Source of the DNA: Nostoc sp. NMS2
GTDB lineage: Bacteria > Cyanobacteriota > Cyanobacteriia > Cyanobacteriales > Nostocaceae
Assembly (NCBI RefSeq): GCF_017115105.1
Contig: NZ_JABXKH010000067.1
Span: 1-54,417, forward strand
Length of the DNA: 54,417 nt
Direction: 5' to 3'
Each line of letters opens with the position of its first letter. Position 1 is the stretch's first letter. The translations under genes and the position numbers were made by a program. Below are positions 17,783 to 26,037 of this stretch, in pieces. Under the pieces are notes generated by a model, which ran no database searches, had not been told where the DNA came from, and worked only from the letters and a program-made list of their open reading frames with translations.

Positions 17783-18360
17783 AAGGCGCTATTTAAATTA
17801 TTTTTCACTATTTAACTTAGTATAATCTTACACCAAGACAAGTCCATATCTTAGACTTATCTTTAAACACAACAACACCCAAGCCTCTACTCGCTGAACT
17901 ATCTTCTCTTGTTGTTTATCAGATACAGGGATGTACTAACTTTCTTCACTTGTCTAAACAAACAAGTTATGAAAACTAGTTACAGCGCCCCCTAATCTTC
18001 CACATTTGAGAAAATAGCAGTTTTCGTGTTGGGTGTTGCTGTGTTTTGACGAGACAGATGTAAGTTCAACAGCGTCTTTTACCTCTTACTCACGATTCCA
18101 AATGCAGCTGTTATATCTGCCAGGGAAGCTTATTTATTAGCTTCGATTATTAGATTATCACTCATGGATGGGAGGGTTTTTTTTTGCAACGAAACTTTAC
18201 CTTTAAAGGATTGTGTAATCAAAGTTAATATATTCTGATAATAGGATAAATTATAAATCTTTTCGTTAGTCTATTAAAAAAAATATCATCAACCTTTTGG
18301 ATGAATCAAGTAATTGCTAATTCAAATTTTAAGTTTTGAAACTAACATTCTGAAAATAAG
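17783..18360. other. Intergenic region, no gene seen
   Basis: About 580 AT-rich bases. There is a short hairpin GAAGCT/AGCTTC around 18127-18146 and a run of T near 18177-18185 that could act in termination. No coding sequence is supported. It runs directly into the family A repeat at 18361. Confidence 0.45.
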
Positions 18361-18514
18361 GTAAGTAAATTGGCGCGAAAAAACCTAAGTATGTTACGAA
18401 ACGCAAATAGGCTTAAAACCCTTACAAATGACCAATACTTCGACTTACCTCGACTTCGCTCGGCACAAGTCGCTCAGTACAAGTGACAAATGACAGCCTT
18501 AGCCAGTTAGCTTA
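18361..18514. repeat. MITE-like element, family A, copy 2 (right end missing)
   Basis: The left end GTAAGTAAATTGGCGCG matches the family terminal repeat, and the interior matches copies at 13117 and 28064. The right terminal repeat is absent: the element stops at CCAGTTAGCTTA, where it meets the TAA stop of the sensor kinase on the minus strand (18512-18514). Confidence 0.7.
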
Positions 18515-21325
18515 CCTTGAGTGAACTATTTTAGCTGGAGGCTTGACGGGAATTTCAATCCAGAACTCTGTACCAATGCCCGGTTCTGAAATGCACTCCA
18601 TTATTCCACCATGTTTTTCGACAATAATCTGATAGCTGATTGCCAATCCTAATCCTGTACCACTACCTACAGGTTTAGTAGTATAAAATGGGTCAAAAAC
18701 TCGCTTTTTTACCTCTAGAGTCATTCCAGGCCCATTGTCACTAATACGAATCAATAGACGAGAGTTATCTGCTGAGATTCTAGTGGAAATGTGGATAGTA
18801 GGCATTGGGTATAACTTATCCTCTTTATCTTCAGTCCCCATTTCCCAGTTCCCCATACTTCGACTTACCTCGGCTTCGCTCGGCACAAGTCGCTCAGTAC
18901 AAGTTCCCCATTGCCCATTCCCCATTTCTAAAGCATCTATGGCATTGCTGAAAATATTCATGAATACCTGATTCATTTGGCCGGCATAGCATTCTACTGT
19001 TGGGATATTGCCATAGTCTTTGATTACCTGAATGCCTGGGAATTCATCATTAGCTTTCAGCTGATGTTGTAAAATTAATAAAGTGTTGTCAATGCCTTCA
19101 TGCAAGTCAACGCGCTTATTTTCAGCCTCATCCAAGCGGGAAAAATTGCGTAACGACAGCACTATTGAACGGATGCGATCGCTTCCTACTTGCATTGAGG
19201 TAATGATTCTTGGCAAGTCTTCTACCAAAAATTCAAAATCCGCTGCTTTGATCGCAGCCCTAATTTCACCATGAGGATCGGGATAGTGTAGTTGGTAGAG
19301 GCGTAAAATCTCTAGCAGTTGTTCGATGTAGTCACTGGCGTGGCACAGATTACCGTAGATAAAGTTAACGGGGTTGTTGATTTCGTGAGCGATACCCGCG
19401 ACTAACTGTCCTAAGCCGGACATTTTTTCGGTTTGAATTAATCTTGTTTGTGTTTCTTGGAGTTCATGTAGAGTATGTCCTAACTGTGTAGCTTTATTTC
19501 TGGCTTCAGTTTCGGCTTTACAGGTTTGTTCATAGAGTTGTGCTTGTTGAATAGCGATCGCAGCCTGATCTCCTAGCTGTTGCAATAAATCAATTTCTGT
19601 ATCCTGCCAATTTCTGGGAGCGCTACACTCATCAGCAATTAGTAAACCCCATAGTTCCATACCCATATTAATCGGAACTATTAAGTTTGCTTGCACTTGT
19701 AGACTCTCTAAAAACTCTCGATAAGAATCACTTAAAGAAGTAGTTGCAACGTTGTTAATTGCCCTTACCCTGCCATGATGGTATATGGGGTCATAGTCAT
19801 CATAAAAGGATTCCGGTTGTACTTTCATTCCCAAAGCTGACCGCCAGTTGCCATTAATCTCTTCCACAATCACCGATTTACTGTTCAGTTGGAAAATTAC
19901 TACCCGGTCTGAATTTAGTAGTGAGCGAACTTCGGAGACGATAGTTTGCAGGGTTGTCTGCAAATCCAATGTCCTGCGGATCTGTTCTGTTATTTGCTTA
20001 ATTACCTTGGTGAGGAGTAATGATTTTTCGAGTTCAGCAGTTTGTTCTTGCACCCGCAGTTCTAAGTTGGCATTCAGGGCTTGTACCTCTTTATATCCCT
20101 GCTGCTGCTGAATAGCCATTGAAAAATGATCGTACAAAGCTTGTGCCAATGTCATGTCTTCCGGTTTCCACTCAGGCGCTTGCCCCTTTTTTTGCTCTCG
20201 CCAAACCTCAAAAGAAAGCTGGGGTAGAAGTTGCCGCCGATTTTGTTCGCACTGTCCCGCCCACAAGATTTCCGTTTCAAATTCAGCGCGAAAAATGCTT
20301 AATACACCGATAAATTGTTCCCGGTAATGCAGGGGAATCACCATCAGTCCCCGAATTTGAGTAGAACGGAATGCTAAAGCTAAAACTCGCAAATGCGGTT
20401 CTTTATATAGGTCAGCAGTTGCCCAAATATTACCTGGTTTACATTCAGCCATCCAGTTTTGCCATGTAGGATGCTGTTCAATAATGCTGCTATCTAATTC
20501 GTAGGGTAATGTGGGTTGATTGCCCCAGGTGTATAGTTCCCGACTCTTTTCAATGTAAAGCCTGCCACCTACTCCACTGAATGCGGTAATAACTTCTTCA
20601 ATAGCTCCTTGCAATTGGATTGTTGGTAGTTTATGCAATAGTCTGGTAACTCGGTTAATAGTAGCTTCTTGCTTTTGCTGGGTAAGGGCGGCGGTGAGTA
20701 GATTACTTTGAGCGATCGCGATCGCAACCTGATCGGCAACTTGCTGCAATACTTTTATTTCCCGCTTCAAAATCTTTCGCGGTTCACTGTGGTGAGATGC
20801 CAACAATCCCCACAATTTAGGGTTTGCTGATTGTTCTTGGGGATCGCAATCTAAAATTGGCACTACAAAGGAAGATTGCACCCCCATTGCCTTTAAGTAT
20901 TGAATATGGCACGGGTCTACTTGCCGATAGTAGATATTAGTTTGTAGGCGTTTGCCAGTTTCTGTTGATTGTAGAGGTGATAGCCCAATTTTCTCGTTTG
21001 CTACATCGACAATACAACGTTGCCCCGCTAACAAAAACATCTCTCTGGCCGCTTCGGGGATATCATGAACTGGGAAGCGCAACCCCAACAAGGATGGCAG
21101 ACGCTCGTTATAAATAGATTCAGCAATGACTTCACCATTACCATCAGGATCAAAACGATACACTTTGACTCGATCTGCACGTAAAAATAACCGTACTTCA
21201 GTAACGGTAGTTGTTAATATTTCTTGAAGATCGAGCGATCGCCTGATCTGTTTGATCATCCGGTGCAGTAAACTTTCTTGGTCTATGCTTTGCTCAAACC
21301 TCTTTTGTTTATCGGTAGATGTCAT
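18512..21325 (-). CDS. Multi-GAF (bilin-type) sensor histidine kinase
   Basis: A 937-residue cytoplasmic kinase. The first GAF domain (about 20-210) has the phytochrome/cyanobacteriochrome cysteine in DPCHIQYLKAMGV (Cys139-His140), so it probably binds a linear tetrapyrrole. Two more GAF domains follow (about 225-410 and 445-600), with a coiled coil before each. The HisKA box is GLGQLVAGIAHEINNPVNF; the ATPase domain has MNQVFMNIFSNAIDALE, SDNGPGMTLEVKKRVFD and GTGLGLAIS. Between the N box and the next strand lies an unusual insert of about 35 residues made by an in-frame repeat (18828-18935). No response regulator gene is adjacent. A light-sensing role is likely from Cys139; the catalytic state after the insertion is uncertain. 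Confidence 0.88.
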   Translation of the reverse strand: MTSTDKQKRFEQSIDQESLLHRMIKQIRRSLDLQEILTTTVTEVRLFLRADRVKVYRFDPDGNGEVIAESIYNERLPSLLGLRFPVHDIPEAAREMFLLAGQRCIVDVANEKIGLSPLQSTETGKRLQTNIYYRQVDPCHIQYLKAMGVQSSFVVPILDCDPQEQSANPKLWGLLASHHSEPRKILKREIKVLQQVADQVAIAIAQSNLLTAALTQQKQEATINRVTRLLHKLPTIQLQGAIEEVITAFSGVGGRLYIEKSRELYTWGNQPTLPYELDSSIIEQHPTWQNWMAECKPGNIWATADLYKEPHLRVLALAFRSTQIRGLMVIPLHYREQFIGVLSIFRAEFETEILWAGQCEQNRRQLLPQLSFEVWREQKKGQAPEWKPEDMTLAQALYDHFSMAIQQQQGYKEVQALNANLELRVQEQTAELEKSLLLTKVIKQITEQIRRTLDLQTTLQTIVSEVRSLLNSDRVVIFQLNSKSVIVEEINGNWRSALGMKVQPESFYDDYDPIYHHGRVRAINNVATTSLSDSYREFLESLQVQANLIVPINMGMELWGLLIADECSAPRNWQDTEIDLLQQLGDQAAIAIQQAQLYEQTCKAETEARNKATQLGHTLHELQETQTRLIQTEKMSGLGQLVAGIAHEINNPVNFIYGNLCHASDYIEQLLEILRLYQLHYPDPHGEIRAAIKAADFEFLVEDLPRIITSMQVGSDRIRSIVLSLRNFSRLDEAENKRVDLHEGIDNTLLILQHQLKANDEFPGIQVIKDYGNIPTVECYAGQMNQVFMNIFSNAIDALEMGNGQWGTCTERLVPSEAEVSRSMGNWEMGTEDKEDKLYPMPTIHISTRISADNSRLLIRISDNGPGMTLEVKKRVFDPFYTTKPVGSGTGLGLAISYQIIVEKHGGIMECISEPGIGTEFWIEIPVKPPAKIVHSR
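18828..18935. repeat. Repeat inserted in frame inside kinase ATPase domain
   Basis: The DNA contains TACTTCGACTTACCTCGGCT, CGGCACAAGTCGCTCAGTAC and flanking CCCCATT-type units, all members of dispersed repeat families seen in non-coding DNA at 18431 and 22300. Here they are read in frame as a Gly/Trp/Glu/Arg-rich peptide (for example TERLVPSEAEVSRSMG). Confidence 0.75.
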
Positions 21326-22557
21326 TGTTTATGTACACCATAACTGAAGTATAGTTTTTCTTATAATTGTCCCTAATGAGAATTTTCAATTTACAATGCC
21401 TTGATTTTTATTCCATTTCATTGAAGGAGGCACGAGGCAGAAGGAGTACAGTAGGGGATTCGACCTCTACTGATTTAGCAGCCCTGAACTCTCGTAAGAA
21501 AGCGGGAAGCTGACGCAACAGTGTTCTTGTCTTAAACCCAAGACCCGTCTGCTTGCGGTACTTGAGAGAATGCATTTTTCCTCACTCTTGAACTGCCTTC
21601 CTCGATAAATTTTTGCGACAAAGGCATTGCGAGGGGCGTACATCTGTTGCAATTTTTTTATAAATGGATTAAAGGGTATTTGAAAAGTATTAGATATTTT
21701 GCTTAATTCCCTTAGTCCTAGCAAAGTTAATTTAGGGATATATCAAACCACTTGGTGTATCATTAGAGACTTTCCAAACATCCTTTCAAGTTTAAAGTAA
21801 ATAAAAGTTTAATCATTGACACTTATTGATTTTATATTCTTAATCATTAAATTATTTCAGTATTTTTACTTAAATAATATATTCATCATTGCCTTATTTT
21901 CTTTACCATTTTTTTCCCCAAAAGCTCCGCAAAGACCGCAGTGGCTCCCCTTAAAAAGCTCTACATTAGCTAGATATTTCTTAATATTTGCAATAGCGAT
22001 AGTTATTGCAAGTCCCAAAGCCTTAGAGGTTGTTTGAAAAGTGTTTCGCTGTAACTTTAGGTACTTTTAGATCCCCCCTAAACCCCCTTAAAAAGCAGGG
22101 TGGTTTTATACAAGCAGAGAAAAACTAAAACTGGGTTTCAAAGCCTCTCTCAGTTTCGGGGAGAAGAATGGAAGCGGGGTAAAAAGCCATGCTACACAAC
22201 CCGCGAATAGAATGAATTCTGTACGAAAAAGCGGATGAATAATCGGCGTTTTTGCACGCACACAAAACAAGGAAATTTGGTGGTCAACAAGATAGTACTT
22301 CGGCTACGCTCAGTAACCATCGCGGGTCTAAATCCCCGACTGATGGTTACTGAGCGACTCGTGCCGAGCGGAGTCGAGGTAAGCCGAAGTATTGATTCTG
22401 ACCGGAACAACGGAAACGTCTTTGGCTCCGCCTCCGGTCAGAATAGCTGAATTCTTCTTCAATTAATAACGACTTTTTCAAATAATTTGGACTGGAGAAT
22501 TTTAATATTCCCTGTCTAATTACTGATTTTATGTTGAATGTAACTATTTTGATGAAA
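21326..22557. other. Long intergenic region rich in repeats
   Basis: About 1.2 kb without a credible gene. Short reading frames here have repeat-derived or incoherent sequences. Recognisable pieces are: a strong hairpin at 21449-21472 (CAGTAGGGG/CCTCTACTG, loop ATTCGA); a terminal repeat AGAGGTTGTTTGAAAAGT at 22025-22042, matching the ends of the element at 51732-51940; a GAGAGAGG-type repeat near 22139-22180; a TACTTCGGCTACGCTCAGTA repeat at 22288-22310; and a 50-base palindromic unit at 22395-22444. Confidence 0.6.
22395..22444. repeat. Palindromic unit with 12-bp perfect inverted ends
   Basis: ATTCTGACCGGA at 22395-22406 and its exact complement TCCGGTCAGAAT at 22433-22444 bracket 26 bases. 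Only one copy was noticed in the window. Confidence 0.7.
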
Positions 22558-23028
22558 TTATTCGTAAATTCCCGTTAAAGATAGTAAATTACGGATTTCT
22601 TCACGCACACTCATGAGAGTTTTACCGAGGTGGTTTTGACCAGCTTTATTAGCACCACAACCCCAAAAAGAATCGGTTGGGGAGTCTTCAACCAAAAGCT
22701 CATCGCCTGTCTTCAGCAGAACTTCTCTAATATCAGCATGAGTGAGAAACTTTTTGAGTACAGCTTCTCGCATAGTTTGAGTTTTGACCAAATCCCAGTC
22801 TTGACGGAGTTGGCGAGTGCTACATCTTCCCAACGCGGCAGCTTCTTCTGGGGTGGCGGCGGCATGGATGAGGGGTATAATTGCCGCATCTTTGCTGCCA
22901 ACAAACTTTTGCGCTTGATAATAATGCTCAACCGTTGCCCAGCAAGCGCCCTGGATGTGGATTTCGTGGGGAGAAAAGTTAGAAAAACAGCCATAAGGCT
23001 GCCAAACCTTATAAAAGTAAATGGTCAT
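22558..23028 (-). CDS. NADAR family (YbiA-like) glycosidase
   Basis: A 156-residue soluble protein matching the NADAR/YbiA/RibX family. Family marks are FYKVWQPYGCFSNFSPHEI at the start, WATVEHYYQAQKFVGSKD, and SFWGCGANKAGQNHLGKTLM near the end. Members hydrolyse N-glycosidic bonds of riboflavin-pathway intermediates, and some remove ADP-ribose from guanosine in nucleic acids or act beside DarT-type toxins. No toxin or riboflavin gene is adjacent, so a housekeeping or repair role is the default. It starts at the ATG at 23028. Upstream, 23049-23080 carries a fragment of a MITE-like repeat. Confidence 0.88.
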   Translation of the reverse strand: MTIYFYKVWQPYGCFSNFSPHEIHIQGACWATVEHYYQAQKFVGSKDAAIIPLIHAAATPEEAAALGRCSTRQLRQDWDLVKTQTMREAVLKKFLTHADIREVLLKTGDELLVEDSPTDSFWGCGANKAGQNHLGKTLMSVREEIRNLLSLTGIYE

Positions 23029-23124
23029 TTGAAAATTGCTCTTTCATATATAGCAATCCTATTTGATTTGTGAGAATTGCAACCCAAAACCGAACTTATA
23101 AGGATTCTAAATTCTGTTACTTTA

Positions 23125-24672
23125 TCAAAGAAGGCAGTTCTTCCAAAGGTCAGTTTTCCTACCCCCTGCTCCCTGCCCCCTGCTCCCTGCCCCCTTCATA
23201 GGTAAGGTGAGGGTGAAAGCTGTTTGACCAAATGTTGAATCAAGAGTGAGGTCGCCATGATGTGCCCTGGCAATTTCACGGGCTAGGCTGAGTCCTAGTC
23301 CGATGCCTTCTATGTTACGGGTTCGAGCCGGATCGCCGCGATAGAAGCGGTCAAAAATGCGATCGCGTTCACGTGCGCCGTAGGCATCGCTTACTGGAAT
23401 ATCTTTGGATGCATTGGCAATTGTGACGTGGAGAGTTGTTTGAGTTTGATGAGTGCGAATTTTTATCCAGCCGTTGGCGAGATTGTATTTTATAGCATTA
23501 CTGAACAGGTTTTGCAAAACTTGAATCAGAAGATCGCGATCGCCCTGTAAGCGTAGTCCATCAGCAAAGTCAGTTTGCACAGTCAAGTGGGGAGCCAGCA
23601 TTTCCACATCTTCTAGCATCTCCTTCAGCAACTCAGACATATCCACCTCAACCAGATACAAGCTCATTTTTCCGGCATCTGCCAGAGATAGCAACAAGAG
23701 TTTCCGTATAATTCCACTTAGGCGGCGTACCTCATCCAATAGGTTACTTAAGCGCTGTTGTACTTCACTTCCAGGATCGACCTGTTGCAGCGTTCGTTCT
23801 AGTTCGCCTTGTAAAATAGTCAGTGGGGTTTTTAGTTCATGAGCCGCATCACCACTAAAGCGGGAAGCTTGGGTAAAACTGCGTTCCAAGCGTTCCAACA
23901 TCAGGTTAAATACCTGAATCAACTCGACAAATTCAACATCAGTTGTTCCAATGGGAATGCGTTGATCTAGTCCTTTGACAGTTACCTGTTGAATAACACC
24001 TGTTAATTGATGGATAGGACGCAAAGCACCACCAGAAACTAACCATGCACCGACTGCAACCAGGAGGAGCGATCCCGGAATTGAAACCAGGAAAATATTC
24101 TGAATGATAGCCATTTCTTGATCGACGGCTTGCAGATTCACAGCAATGCCAACCTGAGCATTGGGAAATTTAGTTGCTCCAATCCGCCAAGCTGCTTTTG
24201 CTGTCTGTTCAGTGACAAATTGAGGTGGACGTGGACGAAGAAAGGGTGGCGGTGATTCTCTTTGCGGGGGTGGTGGTAAAGGTATCAACTGAAGAAGCTC
24301 AAGCAGCAGACGATTCACCTCAACGTCGGCAGGTAGGGAGTTAGATTGATAAAGGATGTTACCGTTTGCATCAAGCACCAGTATGGCAATGGGGGTTTTT
24401 GTATTGGTTCCGAAGGCATCAGATAATGAATCTTCGTAAAATTGCCATCGTGAGGGTCGGCTTTCTTTGCCCTGATTTTCAGGAGGTTCCCCCCGTGGTG
24501 GCAATTTCGGAGTTGCCCGCATCAAGTGATTTAACAGTTCTGCATCAAGACGGCTAATTTTAGCATTGTAAATCTGAAACCAGGAGACTGCGCCAAAACC
24601 TACTAATGTGGTTCCAGCTAGAGCCGCAGACAATAGGGCAATTCGGAGGCGAAACGAAGGAAGCTTTATCAT
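23125..24672 (-). CDS. Sensor histidine kinase of a two-component pair
   Basis: A 515-residue membrane kinase. TM1 (about 9-31) and TM2 (about 190-212) flank a periplasmic region of about 150 residues with a proline-rich stretch (LIPLPPPPQRESPPPFLRP). HAMP, HisKA (FSGDAAHELKTPLTILQGEL) and ATPase (VLQNLFSNAIKYN; GIGLGLSLAREIARAHHG) follow. Just before the F box an insert, SDAYGARERDR, is encoded by a HIP1-linked repeat (23359-23391). The C-terminal tail GAGSRGQGAGGRKTD is read from the G-rich minisatellite, so the gene has run through a repeat that captured its stop. It lies 128 bases downstream of the response regulator gene, separated by STRR repeats, and is probably in one transcript with it. 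The architecture resembles metal- or envelope-sensing kinases. Confidence 0.9.
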   Translation of the reverse strand: MIKLPSFRLRIALLSAALAGTTLVGFGAVSWFQIYNAKISRLDAELLNHLMRATPKLPPRGEPPENQGKESRPSRWQFYEDSLSDAFGTNTKTPIAILVLDANGNILYQSNSLPADVEVNRLLLELLQLIPLPPPPQRESPPPFLRPRPPQFVTEQTAKAAWRIGATKFPNAQVGIAVNLQAVDQEMAIIQNIFLVSIPGSLLLVAVGAWLVSGGALRPIHQLTGVIQQVTVKGLDQRIPIGTTDVEFVELIQVFNLMLERLERSFTQASRFSGDAAHELKTPLTILQGELERTLQQVDPGSEVQQRLSNLLDEVRRLSGIIRKLLLLSLADAGKMSLYLVEVDMSELLKEMLEDVEMLAPHLTVQTDFADGLRLQGDRDLLIQVLQNLFSNAIKYNLANGWIKIRTHQTQTTLHVTIANASKDIPVSDAYGARERDRIFDRFYRGDPARTRNIEGIGLGLSLAREIARAHHGDLTLDSTFGQTAFTLTLPMKGAGSRGQGAGGRKTDLWKNCLL

Positions 24673-24798
24673 AATTCGTAATTCGTAATTCGTAATTCGT
24701 AATTGAATGTTGATATCAAATCCGTTTGTATCGGAATTATTTCTCTGCGGACTGAGGGTTTAAATCCCCCTCACAAAACATAATACGAATTACGAATT
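24673..24798. repeat. STRR heptamers between regulator and kinase genes
   Basis: Repeated AATTCGT units directly upstream of the kinase ATG (24673-24704), and a shorter ACGAATTACGAATT copy at 24784-24798 next to the regulator stop. They separate two genes of one presumed operon. Confidence 0.75.
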
Positions 24799-24800
24799 GT

Positions 24801-25505
24801 TTAAGAGCTAGACTCTGGTTTGCGAAACCGATATCCAACTCCTCGAATGCTTTCAATCCACACTGCTTCATCAATGGGGTCAATTTTTTTACGAATTCGC
24901 TGGATACAAACATCTACGACGTTAGTGTTGGGGTTAAAGTCGTAGCCCCAAACATGCTCCAGAATTTGGGTACGGGTGAAAACCCGTCCGGGAGAGCGCA
25001 TCAGATACTCTAGAAGATTGAACTCGCGGCTGGTAAGTTCTATGGCTTGGCGATCGCAAGTGACTTCCCTGGTGATGCGATCTAGTTTGATGGGCCCAAC
25101 GCTAAGGAGATTTTGGCGTAGGCGTAGCCCGTCGTAGACATCGCTCACACTCCGGCGGACAACGGCATGAATTCGAGCCGCTAACTCTTCCACAAAAAAC
25201 GGTTTAGCGATATAGTCATCGGCTCCCAAATTTAGCCCTTCTAAGCGATCGTCTAGTTCATTCCGAGCCGTCAACAAAATTACCGGTGCATTCCGACCTT
25301 GCCGCCGCAAGAGTTTTAAGATCGATAGTCCATCCTTCCCCGGCATCATAATGTCGAGGACAAGAACATCATATTCATTTTCTAATGCCCGCAGATATCC
25401 TTCATCACCATTGTCGCAGTAGTCTACAACAAATCCCTGCTCCTTCAGTCCAGCCCGGACGAAGTTAGCAATTTTCGCTTCATCTTCGACAAATAGAACG
25501 TTCAC
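24801..25505 (-). CDS. OmpR/PhoB-family response regulator
   Basis: A 234-residue regulator. The receiver domain has the acidic pocket VEDE, the phosphoacceptor in VLVLDIMMPGKDG (about Asp51), Thr in LLTARN and Lys in YIAKPF. The winged-helix output domain ends WIESIRGVGYRFRKP. The linker segment SVSDVYDGLRLRQNLL looks expanded by a small repeat (25113-25149), as in the partner kinase. The gene starts at 25505 and faces two genes for secreted proteins. A palindromic operator lies 55 bases upstream, so autoregulation together with control of those genes is likely. Confidence 0.93.
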   Translation of the reverse strand: MNVLFVEDEAKIANFVRAGLKEQGFVVDYCDNGDEGYLRALENEYDVLVLDIMMPGKDGLSILKLLRRQGRNAPVILLTARNELDDRLEGLNLGADDYIAKPFFVEELAARIHAVVRRSVSDVYDGLRLRQNLLSVGPIKLDRITREVTCDRQAIELTSREFNLLEYLMRSPGRVFTRTQILEHVWGYDFNPNTNVVDVCIQRIRKKIDPIDEAVWIESIRGVGYRFRKPESSS

Positions 25506-25559
25506 AAGTATTTATTAGTTTATACATTGTTCCATTTTAGATTCATTACGTTTCTACTT

Positions 25560-25602
25560 AAATTACAAAACTGTAATTTAGAAAGCAAGTGAACTGTAAT
25601 TT
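25560..25602. promoter_or_regulatory. Predicted operator 1 (AAATTACA-N4-TGTAATTT plus third half-site)
   Basis: A perfect palindrome, AAATTACA (25560-25567), four bases, TGTAATTT (25572-25579), followed by a direct third half-site TGTAATTT starting 23 bases after the second. The identical geometry occurs at 25945-25987 before the paralogous gene. It lies in the divergent region between the response regulator and the first secreted protein gene. The likely ligand is that OmpR-type regulator (inference). Confidence 0.65.
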
Positions 25603-25655
25603 TGAGGTGGCTTAATCAGAAATATGAACACCTTACCTTTTGCAGGTTGATTTAT

Positions 25656-25907
25656 ATGAATATTCGTCGAGTGTTAGCCGTAGCAGCGATTCCTTTTTTG
25701 ATTGGTACATTCGGTTTTGGTGTACAAAATCAAGCAAATGCCGCTAATCCATCCAATCGGAATGCACAGATTTCTCAACATCAAAGACCACAAATATCTG
25801 ATAAAAAACCACAGATTAAACATTCTAAACCCCTTCTAAATCAGAAAAAGCGTCCTCCCCAACATCCCCAAAATCATAATCAGGGCGCGGTTCAAAATCG
25901 TGTATAA
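25656..25907 (+). CDS. Small secreted His/Pro/Lys-rich protein
   Basis: An 83-residue precursor from the ATG at 25656. The frame is open upstream to a TTG at 25602, but that would overlap the operator and precede a perfect signal peptide, so the internal ATG is chosen. The signal peptide MNIRRVLAVAAIPFLIGT ends with NQANA-ANP, almost identical to that of the next gene. The mature part is low-complexity, basic and rich in Gln, His, Pro and Lys (KKPQIKHSKPLLNQKKRPPQ). Histidine richness could mean metal binding. Under apparent control of the neighbouring two-component system. Function unknown. Confidence 0.7.
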   Translation: MNIRRVLAVAAIPFLIGTFGFGVQNQANAANPSNRNAQISQHQRPQISDKKPQIKHSKPLLNQKKRPPQHPQNHNQGAVQNRV

Positions 25908-25944
25908 CATAATAACCGTTAATTGCAGCACCCTTTCTTCCTCA

Positions 25945-25987
25945 AAATTACAAAATTGTAATTTACAAGCAGGGCAAACTGTAATTT
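25945..25987. promoter_or_regulatory. Predicted operator 2, same geometry as operator 1
   Basis: AAATTACA (25945-25952), AAAT, TGTAATTT (25957-25964) and a third half-site TGTAATTT (25980-25987), again 23 bases on. The distance to the downstream ATG (51 bases) is close to that for operator 1 (53 bases). The conservation of both sequence and spacing between otherwise diverged promoters supports function. Confidence 0.65.
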
Positions 25988-26037
25988 TGGTTCGGTTAAA
26001 TCAGAAATGTAAACGATCTATCTTTTGGAAAATGATA

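Noticed and set aside
21449..21472. A tRNA gene
   Set aside because: Only a T-arm-like hairpin is present; no anticodon arm, D-arm or acceptor stem can be drawn.
21467..21724. An 85-residue reading frame on the minus strand
   Set aside because: Incoherent composition, no start signal and no recognisable motif; it lies in a repeat-bearing gap.
21816..22450. Two short plus-strand reading frames of 71-73 residues
   Set aside because: Most of their length is read from dispersed repeats (CCGCAGTGGCTCC, TACTTCGGCTACGC), so they are not genes.
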